A stretch of DNA of 64,000 nt. Origin: Methylovirgula sp. HY1 (lineage in GTDB: Bacteria > Pseudomonadota > Alphaproteobacteria > Rhizobiales > Beijerinckiaceae). The notes below the pieces were generated by a model. That model was not told where the DNA came from, did not search any database, and saw nothing but the letters and a program-made list of their open reading frames with translations. The position numbers and the translations under genes were made by a program. Below, one piece after another: positions 17,168 to 25,700 of the stretch. The stretch covers positions 930,001-994,000 of the forward strand of contig NZ_CP073764.1 in assembly GCF_019343105.1 (NCBI RefSeq), read 5' to 3'. How positions within the stretch are numbered: position 1 is the first letter of the stretch; each line of letters starts with the position of its first letter.

Positions 17168-17576
17168 CGGTATCGCGAAACTCGCTGCTGCAGGATAGGT
17201 AAAACGCGAAGAGACGAGCGCCCGCGGTGCCAAATAGGGCAAGCGGAGCGGACCCCTCCGCCATCAGCCTGCCCGAAGCCCGGATTTCACGGGACAGACT
17301 TGTCACGGGACCAGACTTGGCGTCTCCGCGCCCTACCCGCAAGCCCTCGACAGGGCTGCAAAATCCAAGCTTACGGCGCGGCCGAGACGCCCGAGATCGA
17401 GACGCTGCGAGCCAAAAAAGCTGCGGCGCGGAACCAACCGGCCACGCGCCACCTCATCGAATCCTATATAACGATCGAAAATCGCCGCGCCAAGAAGAAT
17501 TTAGCGCGTTTTCCTGAAAGCAAAGGCGGATTTACGCCTCTCATGGGGTGCTTTCAGCCCCTATTCGCAGATGAAG

Positions 17577-17654
17577 TGGCAGGAGAGGAGGGACTCGAAC
17601 CCCCAACCCCCGGTTTTGGAGACCGGTGCTCTAACCAAATTGAGCTACACTCCT
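17577..17654 (-). tRNA. tRNA-Trp (anticodon CCA)
   Basis: The leftward sequence folds into a cloverleaf. AGGAGTG is the 5' acceptor strand, GCTC/GAGC the D stem and CCGGT/ACCGG the anticodon stem around loop CTCCAAA; TTCGAGT is the T loop. The 3' CCA is encoded. One T-T mismatch occurs in the acceptor stem (position 6-67). tRNA-Trp before secE-nusG is common in alphaproteobacteria. Confidence 0.96.
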
Positions 17655-17664
17655 AATATTTGTC

Positions 17665-17694
17665 AGTTTAGCCGGAGGACCCTTGCCGAGGCAA
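17665..17694 (-). promoter_or_regulatory. weak candidate promoter for tRNA-Trp
   Basis: Read leftward, TTGCCT (17689-17694) and TAAACT (17665-17670) are separated by 18 bases, and the -10 box lies about 10 bases before the tRNA. Confidence 0.3.
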
Positions 17695-17745
17695 GCGGGG
17701 TTTCATTCCAAGCCCGCTGTTCGGTTGCAGTTTTTTTATGAAAGT

Positions 17746-18066
17746 CTAAACCGGCTCGACCCAGACCGCCGTGCCATAGGCCAAAACCTCGGTGATGCCG
17801 TCCATGATCTCATTGGCATCATAGCGCATGCAGATGACCGCATTGGCGCCGCCTTGCCGCGCATGTTCGCACATATGGTCGAAGGCCTCCTGCCGCGCGG
17901 TCTCCGCCAAATGCACATAGGCACCGAGCTTGCCCCCGAAAATCGACTGAATCCCGCCGACGAAATTGCCGATCACGCTGCGCGAACGCACCGTGATTCC
18001 GCGCACGAGCCCAAGATGGCGGACAATCCTATAGCCAGCGACTTCATTGCTGGTGGCGACGATCAT
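17746..18066 (-). CDS. YbjQ/UPF0145 family protein
   Basis: A 106-residue soluble protein of the heavy-metal-binding-domain/YbjQ family, whose function is not established. The core GLVRGITVRSRSVIGNF, GARQGGANAVI-like region (here HARQGGANAVICMRYDANEI) and C-terminal LAYGTAVWVEPV match the family well. The ATG at 18066 follows GGAGGGG by three bases. It sits between tuf and tRNA-Trp with no operon partner of obvious related function. Confidence 0.85.
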   Translation of the reverse strand: MIVATSNEVAGYRIVRHLGLVRGITVRSRSVIGNFVGGIQSIFGGKLGAYVHLAETARQEAFDHMCEHARQGGANAVICMRYDANEIMDGITEVLAYGTAVWVEPV

Positions 18067-18146
18067 GAGCCCCTCCCCTTCATGTCCACCCTGGCGGCTG
18101 CCGTAATTCTTGTTATGGCGATGACAGCGACGGCGATGACGGTTTG

Positions 18147-18177
18147 GTGAAGGAACGCCCATTAGGCATTCCTTCAC
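18147..18177 (-). terminator. hairpin after tuf copy 2
   Basis: GTGAAGGAA and TTCCTTCAC pair over 9 bases. One C-A mismatch and three further pairs follow, around a 5-base loop. It begins 19 bases past the tuf stop codon. No run of T follows in the leftward direction, so it may act as a 3' end stabiliser or a weak terminator rather than a classic intrinsic one. Confidence 0.45.
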
Positions 18178-18195
18178 TGGATCATTGGTGTTGGC

Positions 18196-19386
<1,191 letters not shown>

Positions 19387-19466
19387 AGACACGCATCCCG
19401 TCGTTTCGCGCTCATGTCACACTATGTGCCGCAGCGCCCGCTTCGGGCAGTCCGGCAAAGCGCCGC

Positions 19467-19496
19467 GTTATGTTAGCGCCACGCCGGCAAAGTCAA
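19467..19496 (-). promoter_or_regulatory. candidate promoter of tuf copy 2
   Basis: Read leftward, TTGACT (19491-19496) is 18 bases from CATAAC (19467-19472), about 80 bases before the start codon. An alternative -10 box, TAACAT, lies three bases closer to the -35 box. Confidence 0.4.
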
Positions 19497-19502
19497 GCAG
19501 GC

Positions 19503-19805
19503 TCAAGCCGTCAGCAAAGTACCCTGGGCGTCGAAGCGCATTTCGGTCGTCTCTTCATCCATATAGATTTCGGCCCGGCGCAACACGCCGTCGGCGTCAT
19601 ATTCATATTTGTGCGAGATCTCGATCTCGGCATAAACCATCTTCTCGAAGCCGAGGAGCCGCTCCTGCGCGTCGAACCGCGCGATAATGAAGGTGTTCCG
19701 ATTGCTCAAATCCGCCAATTCCAGCGGATTGACCAGCCTGACTGGCGGCTTCACGCCCGTATAAGAGACGAAATAACGGATTTGTTCGTTTGGATTCTCG
19801 CTCAT
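19503..19805 (-). CDS. small conserved hypothetical protein
   Basis: About 100 residues starting MSENPNEQIRYFVSYTGVKP. It has no signal peptide or membrane segment and is rich in beta-strand-like alternation (FDAQERLLGFEKMVYAEIEI). I recall similar uncharacterised proteobacterial proteins (possibly the DUF6156 family), but cannot confirm this. The start follows AGG by about nine bases. The 659-base gap 19806-20464 up to coxB contains no convincing gene or obvious sigma-70 promoter, although the promoter of the cox-xox operon must lie there. Confidence 0.6.
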   Translation of the reverse strand: MSENPNEQIRYFVSYTGVKPPVRLVNPLELADLSNRNTFIIARFDAQERLLGFEKMVYAEIEISHKYEYDADGVLRRAEIYMDEETTEMRFDAQGTLLTA

Positions 19806-20464
19806 TTGTCCATACCTGCTTTGGCTTGGATCTGCCGCCGTGGGATCCCCTCTCGCCATGCGACACCCGCGCCACATGACCGTTCGATGACACGATATAG
19901 TAGAACCAAAGGCGCGGCGCCGACAATGGTCACGCTATTACCGACTGCTTTGGACCAAGTTGCCGGCCGGAGAAACAAACGGCCGAGGGCGTAATCTCTC
20001 GCGCCTTGGTCCTACGCGACCGAGCGCATCGCAAAGCCGATGCCGGCTCCAACCTGGACAGTCGATCGCGATCGCCGTGCCGCATTGCCACGGCATTCGG
20101 CGTCGCGTTTCGACCTCCAGCCGCCGACCCAAAAGCTTCTCGGCGACTGGCACTGCTACGCGCGCCCCATGCAAAGCTCGCCGCGGCGAAATTCCCGCGC
20201 GAAAACGCGATCGTAAAATAACGCTGCACGCGGGTGAACTTTCCCAATTTTGCGACGTTACGCTGCCGACACCAAACGAGCCCTCCTCCGAGATCTCGCG
20301 CCTGCGCACACATCTCTTAGCTGCATAGGAAAATTGAGCATGGCAATGTTCCGCGCTCTCTTTCGACGCGTGCGTAGCGGCATGGCTCGGCGGTGTTGCA
20401 ATTCTCATGCGACCATCGCTGCGCAACGCGCAGCGAACCGCCTGGCTTGCAAGTGCTGCGCCCG

Positions 20465-21487
20465 ATGAGCATGCCGCCTACACACACCCTGCTCGCGACG
20501 ATCATACTCCCGCATCTTGTCGACGCCCCGACACCGCTCACCTTCATGCGCGGCTATGGCTCGAAAACCTATCCCGTGACCGCCTTGACCTGGGGATTGC
20601 TCGCGATCTCCATCATCGTGGTCATTATCATTACGGGCTTGGTCGTGGCCGGCGCTTGGCGTCGACGTGCCAGATCCAGCGACGGCATTGCACAAGTCCC
20701 CGTCAACCGGGGTGCCAGTGGAGTCGGATCGGTCGCGATCGCCGTCGGCATCTCATCGCTCGTCCTGCTCGGATCGGTCATCTGGACCGTCGTGGTTCTG
20801 GCCGACATCAATGCGCCAGCCCGCAAGCCAGCCCTCACGATCGAAGTCACCGGACAGCAATGGTGGTGGAAGGCGCGCTACCTCGGCAACGATCCATCGC
20901 GCGTGCTGACCACGGCGAACGAGATCCACATCCCGACAGGACAGCCGATCCGCATCAAGCTTTTGAGCGCCGATGTCCTCCATTCATTCTGGGTCCCCGC
21001 TCTGACCGGCAAGACCGAAACCGTGCCGGGCCAGACCAACGTCACCTGGCTCGAAGCGGATCGTCCTGGCGTCTACGCCGGCCAATGCACGCTGTATTGC
21101 GGCAGGCAGCATTCGCACATGGGCTTTCTGGTCGTCGCGCAAAAGCCTGCTGCCTTCAAAGCCTGGCTCAATGCCGAGATCAAACCAGCCGCCGCGCCGC
21201 CGCCCAGCGACACCACTGCGCTGCGAGGCGAGAAGGACTTCGTATTTCATTGCGGCACCTGTCACACGGTCCGCGGCACCGACGCGGGTGGCACCGTCGC
21301 GCCCGATCTCACCCATGTGATGAGCCGCGCGATGCTGGCCGCGAACACATTGCGGAATACGCCGGCAAATCTCGCCGGTTGGATCGCCAATCCACAAGCG
21401 CAGAAGCCAGGAACCAAGATGCCGACTCTTTATCTCTCGGGGCCGCAACTCAACGCCATCGTAACTTATGTCCGAACTCTGAAGTGA
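20465..21487 (+). CDS. coxB: cytochrome c oxidase subunit II fused to cytochrome c (caa3-type)
   Basis: About 340 residues. It has two N-terminal membrane helices (near residues 35-58 and 85-110), a periplasmic CuA domain and a C-terminal cytochrome c. CuA ligands are H173 (VLHSFWVP), C208, C212, H216 and M219 in CTLYCGRQHSHM. The usual Glu two residues after the first Cys is Leu (L210). Haem c is bound by CGTCH at 263-267, with a plausible Met ligand in GTKMPTLYLS. The start is uncertain: the ATG at 20465 lacks a clear ribosome binding site. First gene of the operon; coxA begins 9 bases after it. Confidence 0.9.
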   Translation: MSMPPTHTLLATIILPHLVDAPTPLTFMRGYGSKTYPVTALTWGLLAISIIVVIIITGLVVAGAWRRRARSSDGIAQVPVNRGASGVGSVAIAVGISSLVLLGSVIWTVVVLADINAPARKPALTIEVTGQQWWWKARYLGNDPSRVLTTANEIHIPTGQPIRIKLLSADVLHSFWVPALTGKTETVPGQTNVTWLEADRPGVYAGQCTLYCGRQHSHMGFLVVAQKPAAFKAWLNAEIKPAAAPPPSDTTALRGEKDFVFHCGTCHTVRGTDAGGTVAPDLTHVMSRAMLAANTLRNTPANLAGWIANPQAQKPGTKMPTLYLSGPQLNAIVTYVRTLK

Positions 21488-21496
21488 GGCGATGCC

Positions 21497-23443
21497 GTGA
21501 CATCCTTGGACGTCGACAGAACGCCACGCACCGCTGTTGCCACCGCCGATCTTCGGCAACGGCTCAACGAAATCTGGGAAACGAAACCAGGCATCATCGG
21601 CTGGCTGTCGTCCGTCGACCATAAAGAGCTCGGACTCCGCTACATCGTCACCGCCTTCATCTTCCTGCTCGCAGGCGGCGTCGAAGCGCTGGTCATGCGT
21701 CTGCAGCTTGCCGGCCCCAACGAACATCTGCTGACGCCCGAGCAATATAACCAGCTGTTTTCCACGCATGGGATGACGATGATCTTCCTCTATGCGATGC
21801 CGATCCTTTCAGGTTTCAGCAATTTTCTCTTCCCGCTCGTTCTCGGGTCGCGGGATATGGCGTTTCCGCGGCTCAACGCGTTGTCCTATTGGATCTATGT
21901 CGCCGCCGGCATCTTCATGTATGTCGGCTTCCTGATCGGCGCCGGCCCGAACAATGGCTGGTTCAACGACGCGCCCTACTCGTTGCGGTCCTATAATCCG
22001 GGCCTCAACATGGATTTCTATTCGCTCGGGATGATCTTCCTCGGCATATCGACGACTGTCGGCTCCACCAATTTCGTCGTGAGCTTCTTCCGCACCAGAG
22101 CTCCCGGCATGTCGATCAATCGCACGCCGGTCATCGTCTGGGGCACATTGACGGCCTCCGTCGCAAATCTTCTTGTCGTGCCTTCGGTCAGCCTAGCGTT
22201 TTTCCTGCTCTGGATGGATCGCCAGTTTGGCACGCGTTTCTTCGATGTCTCGGAAGGCGGCCAGACTCTGCTGTGGCAGCATCTGTTCTGGATGTTCGGG
22301 CATCCCTGGGTCTATGCGATCGTGCTTCCGGCGATGGGTATGGTCTCGGACGGGCTGCCGGTGTTTTGTCGGCGTCCGCTCGTCGGCTACACGCTGGTGG
22401 TGCTCGCCACCGTCGCGACAATGATCGTCGGCTTCGGCGTCTGGGTCCACCATATGTTTGCGACCGGGCTTCCCAATCTCTCGCTCGCATTCTTCGGCGG
22501 CGCATCGATGGCCATCACCATACCGAGTTCGGTCTCGGTCTTTGCCTGGATCGCGACGATCTGGCTCGGGCGGCCAGTCATTACCACCGCCTTTCTGTTC
22601 TTTTCGAGCATGATCATTCTGTTCGTCATCGGCGGCGTCTCCGGTTTCATGACAGGCTCGGTGCCGGTCGATTGGCAATTGACCGCCACCTATTGGATCG
22701 TCGCGCATATCCATTACGTGTTGATCGGCATCAATCTCTTCCCGGTCGTCGGCGCTCTCTACATGTGGTTTCCGAAATTTACCGGGCGGATGCTCGACGA
22801 AAGGCTGGGGCGCTGGAATTTCTGGACGATGTTCATAGGCTTCAACATCGCATTCCTGCCGATGCATTTGACCGGTCTCTTGGGCATGCCGCGCCGGATC
22901 TACACCTACGGCGGCGACATGGGCTGGAATGCGCTCAATCTCATCTCGACCATCGGCGCGTTCATTCTCGCGATCGGCGTGCTGCTGCTCCTCATCAATG
23001 TCGCGAGAAGTCTGAAGTTTGGTCCGATCGCAGGTCCAAATCCTTGGGATGCGCCGACGCTCGAATGGTCGGTTCCATCCCCGCCGCCGCCCTATAATTT
23101 CGCGGTGATCCCGATCGTCGCGAGCCGCCACCCGCTTTGGGAAGACCGCCTACACGAAACCCCGGCTCGCTCATCGCTCAACACCGGCTTGGTTCTCGAC
23201 GACGGCCGCGAGACGATCGGAACTTCAGCGCTCGACGGCGAACCCGATGTCATTCTCGAGATGCCCGGCGACTCGATCGCGCCGCTCGCCCTGACCGTCG
23301 CGCTTTCGATCGGCTTCACTGGTTTGCTGATCAATGCCTGGTGGCTCGCCGGAGTCGGGGCCGTCGCGGCGATCGTCGCCATTCTCGTCTGGCTGTGGCC
23401 GGAACGCAGCCTCAATCAAGTGGCGGGGTCTACCAATGGCTGA
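21497..23443 (+). CDS. coxA: divergent cytochrome c oxidase subunit I
   Basis: The catalytic haem-copper subunit, 648 residues from a GTG start. Haem and CuB histidines are present: THGMTM, H269 in GHPWVY, H318-H319 in VWVHHMF, and H404/H406 in VAHIHY; Y273, the cross-linked Tyr, is kept. The D-channel entry Asp is present (GSRDMAFPR). However W271 replaces the conserved Glu of HPEVY, S347 replaces the K-channel Lys, and T396-A397 replace the His-Asp that bind Mg. After the normal core, a 110-residue tail carries two more hydrophobic helices. It overlaps coxC by 8 bases. Confidence 0.92.
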   Translation: MTSLDVDRTPRTAVATADLRQRLNEIWETKPGIIGWLSSVDHKELGLRYIVTAFIFLLAGGVEALVMRLQLAGPNEHLLTPEQYNQLFSTHGMTMIFLYAMPILSGFSNFLFPLVLGSRDMAFPRLNALSYWIYVAAGIFMYVGFLIGAGPNNGWFNDAPYSLRSYNPGLNMDFYSLGMIFLGISTTVGSTNFVVSFFRTRAPGMSINRTPVIVWGTLTASVANLLVVPSVSLAFFLLWMDRQFGTRFFDVSEGGQTLLWQHLFWMFGHPWVYAIVLPAMGMVSDGLPVFCRRPLVGYTLVVLATVATMIVGFGVWVHHMFATGLPNLSLAFFGGASMAITIPSSVSVFAWIATIWLGRPVITTAFLFFSSMIILFVIGGVSGFMTGSVPVDWQLTATYWIVAHIHYVLIGINLFPVVGALYMWFPKFTGRMLDERLGRWNFWTMFIGFNIAFLPMHLTGLLGMPRRIYTYGGDMGWNALNLISTIGAFILAIGVLLLLINVARSLKFGPIAGPNPWDAPTLEWSVPSPPPPYNFAVIPIVASRHPLWEDRLHETPARSSLNTGLVLDDGRETIGTSALDGEPDVILEMPGDSIAPLALTVALSIGFTGLLINAWWLAGVGAVAAIVAILVWLWPERSLNQVAGSTNG

Positions 23444-24038
23444 TGCAGTGCTCGAGCCACGTCCTCTGCCGGTCGGAGGCGCCATCGGGCGCACCGGTGT
23501 CGGCTGGTGGGGCCTGCTTTGTTTTCTCGCAACCGAGGCATCGCTCTTCGGCTATCTCATTTTCAGCTACACCTATATCGCCGTCCAGATCGACCCGGCG
23601 GCGGCGGCGCAAGCGCGGCTGTCCTTCACCTTTGCTCTGCCGATGACGATCGTCGTCATTGCCAGCAGCGCTGTCCTTTACTTGGCCGAACGCGCCATTG
23701 CGGCAAATCGCAAAGGCCAGCTTTTGGTGGCGCTCGTCGTCGTCCTCGCTTTTTCGATCACCTTCGTCGCGCTCGAAGCCTTCGAATGGAAGTCGCTGCG
23801 CTTCACCCTGACGTCGAACGCACTCGGCTCCGCCTATTTCGTTACGACAGGAACGCATCTGGCGCATTTCGTTCTCGGCATCGTCGCAACCGTCTTCGCC
23901 ATCGTCTGGGTCGTGCTCGGCTATTTCGACGCGGTACACAAGTCGCCGCTGCTGATCCTGTTCGACTATTGGCATTTCGTCCATGCGGTCTGGGGCGTGA
24001 TCTTCATCGCACTCTACATCGTGCCATATCTCGGGTGA
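23436..24038 (+). CDS. coxC: cytochrome c oxidase subunit III (short, five-helix form)
   Basis: A 200-residue membrane protein with five predicted helices. WWGLLCFLATEASLFGYL contains the conserved family Glu, and the last helices carry GTHLAHFVLG and DYWHFVHAVWGVIF, which identify subunit III. Canonical subunit III has seven helices; the missing first two may be supplied by the two extra helices at the end of CoxA. It starts inside the coxA stop region (ATG at 23436), suggesting translational coupling. Confidence 0.9.
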   Translation: MADAVLEPRPLPVGGAIGRTGVGWWGLLCFLATEASLFGYLIFSYTYIAVQIDPAAAAQARLSFTFALPMTIVVIASSAVLYLAERAIAANRKGQLLVALVVVLAFSITFVALEAFEWKSLRFTLTSNALGSAYFVTTGTHLAHFVLGIVATVFAIVWVVLGYFDAVHKSPLLILFDYWHFVHAVWGVIFIALYIVPYLG

Positions 24039-24043
24039 CCGCC

Positions 24044-24481
24044 ATGACCTTGACCGAGTCCGCGCATCCTTCACCGCAACGACGACGTGTCGGTCTCGTC
24101 TCTCTGGCGATAGGCCTGACCGGCGCGCCAGCCGCCTGGGTCACGCAGCTCGTGGTGAATTACGGCCTTTCCAGCTACGCCTGCTATCCGGCTTCAGTGC
24201 CGCGTGGCCATGTTCTGCCAGGGTGGGAAAACGTCCGGATCGCTTTGCTCATCATCAATCTGCTTGCCCTCATGCTGGCCGTCGGCACCACCTTTTTATC
24301 GTATCGCAATTGGGTTGCGACACGCGATGAGCATCCTGGCGCGCTCGACGATCTCGTCGCGGCCGGCGAAGGTCGGACCCGCTTCATCGGCCTCGCGGGC
24401 GCGATATCCGGCATTGGCTTCGCTTTGGCGATCGTCTTCGATTTGATCGCCGTGCTGGGGGTTCCGCAATGCAGCGGCTGA
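24044..24481 (+). CDS. uncharacterised membrane protein in the cox-xox operon
   Basis: 145 residues, not recognised. Three hydrophobic helices are visible: about residues 17-42 (VSLAIGLTGAPAAWVTQLVV), 66-88 (IALLIINLLALMLAVGTTFL) and 115-138 (FIGLAGAISGIGFALAIVFD). Two cysteines, one in the YACYP loop and one in the C-terminal PQCSG, could form a periplasmic pair. It begins 5 bases after coxC and overlaps the next gene by 13 bases, so an accessory subunit or assembly factor of the oxidase is likely. There is no copper- or haem-binding motif. Confidence 0.7.
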   Translation: MTLTESAHPSPQRRRVGLVSLAIGLTGAPAAWVTQLVVNYGLSSYACYPASVPRGHVLPGWENVRIALLIINLLALMLAVGTTFLSYRNWVATRDEHPGALDDLVAAGEGRTRFIGLAGAISGIGFALAIVFDLIAVLGVPQCSG

Positions 24482-24840
24482 GCGCCCTCCTCGCCATTCT
24501 CTGCGTCTTGCCACTGTCGGCCTGCGACGGCCGCTTCGCATCGCGGACCATCGTTGTCGGCGGCAATCCGCAACGCGGCGCTGCGGCGATCCGCAACGTC
24601 GGCTGCGGAATATGCCATGCGATTCCCGGCATCGAGGGCGCAAATGGCAAGGTCGGACCGCCGCTCGACAATATTGGCCAACGCATGTTCATCGCCGGCA
24701 TCATGCCAAACACGCCAGACAATATGGTTGTCTGGCTCATGACGCCGCAAAGCATCGTCCCTGGAAACGCAATGCCGAACTTGGGTTTGAACGCTCATGA
24801 AGCACGCGACATCGCAGCCTATCTCTACACGTTGCGCTGA
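24469..24840 (+). CDS. monohaem cytochrome c, predicted lipoprotein
   Basis: 123 residues. A lipoprotein-type signal (LLAILCVLPLSAC) would leave the mature protein lipid-anchored at Cys19. One haem site, CGICH, is followed by a likely Met ligand in GNAMPNLGLN. It probably passes electrons to the oxidase. From about VGCGICH to the end it closely matches the C-terminal half of the next gene, including at DNA level. Confidence 0.85.
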   Translation: MQRLSALLAILCVLPLSACDGRFASRTIVVGGNPQRGAAAIRNVGCGICHAIPGIEGANGKVGPPLDNIGQRMFIAGIMPNTPDNMVVWLMTPQSIVPGNAMPNLGLNAHEARDIAAYLYTLR

Positions 24841-24893
24841 GCGCAGCGGCTTTATTCGCATCGACCCGAAATCCGCATTGGGAAGGATTTTTC

Positions 24894-25700
24894 ATGTCGT
24901 CTCGCTTTCCCGTTCGTGAGCGTCGCATACTGGCTTTCGCGCTCGCCGGAGCCGCGTTCGGTCTCGTGGCTTTCGGTAGTCAAAGAAGCAACGCGGCAGG
25001 CGCTTCGGTGCCGTCGCCTGGCCGGCCGTTGAAAGTGCCTGTCACCAAGCTCTTTCCCGGCGGCGGATCACCGCCGCCGCAGATCGCCAATGCCAAAAAA
25101 TATGAAAGCAATCCGGTCGCCATCGCGGCCGGAAAGGCGATCTTCAATTCCTACAATTGCTCGGGCTGCCACTTCCACGGCGCCGGCGGCATGGGACCGC
25201 CGTTTATGAACGGCGGCCATTTCATCTATGGCGGCGAGATCGATCAGATCTTCGCCTCCATTTATCAGGGCCGGCCGAACGGCATGCCCTCTTGGGGCAG
25301 GACGATTCCCGTGCCGATGATCTGGGATCTGGCGGCCTATGTGAAAGCCCTATCGCAGCCGGCGGAACTCCAGGAGACGGGTGGACCGCCATTGCCCCGG
25401 CCCAATCCGGCTGTTCCCGGCGGCAATGCGCAGCATGGCGCCGAACTCGTCACCAACAATGGGTGCGGCGCCTGTCACCAAATCCCCGGCATTCGGAGCG
25501 GCGTTGGAAAAGCCGGACCGCCGCTGAATGGCATCGCCGGCCGCACGGTCATCGCCGGCGTCATGCCGAACACACCCGCCAATATGATCGCCTGGATCGA
25601 AAATCCGCAGGCCATCGTCCCCGGCAACGCTATGCCAAACTTGGGATTGAACGACAATGAAGCACGTGACATCGCAGCCTTTCTCTACACGTTACACTGA
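24894..25700 (+). CDS. dihaem cytochrome c built from two neighbouring cytochrome types
   Basis: 268 residues with an N-terminal signal (AFALAGAAFGLVAFGSQRSN) and two haem sites: CSGCH near residue 91 and CGACH near 193. The first half resembles the xoxG-type cytochrome at 27572-28126 (KLFPGGGS, YNCSGCHFHGAGGMGPPFMN, IYQGRPNGMPSWGR). The second half resembles the lipoprotein cytochrome at 24469-24840 (GPPL, VMPNTP, IVPGNAMPNLGLN, ARDIAAFLYTL). It is probably a periplasmic electron carrier linking dehydrogenase and oxidase. Its last 44 bases overlap the start of xoxF. Confidence 0.88.
   Translation: MSSRFPVRERRILAFALAGAAFGLVAFGSQRSNAAGASVPSPGRPLKVPVTKLFPGGGSPPPQIANAKKYESNPVAIAAGKAIFNSYNCSGCHFHGAGGMGPPFMNGGHFIYGGEIDQIFASIYQGRPNGMPSWGRTIPVPMIWDLAAYVKALSQPAELQETGGPPLPRPNPAVPGGNAQHGAELVTNNGCGACHQIPGIRSGVGKAGPPLNGIAGRTVIAGVMPNTPANMIAWIENPQAIVPGNAMPNLGLNDNEARDIAAFLYTLH

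Noticed and set aside
19960-20328. Possible small rightward gene before coxB
   Set aside because: Arg/Ser/Pro-rich translation without motif, start site or neighbour support.
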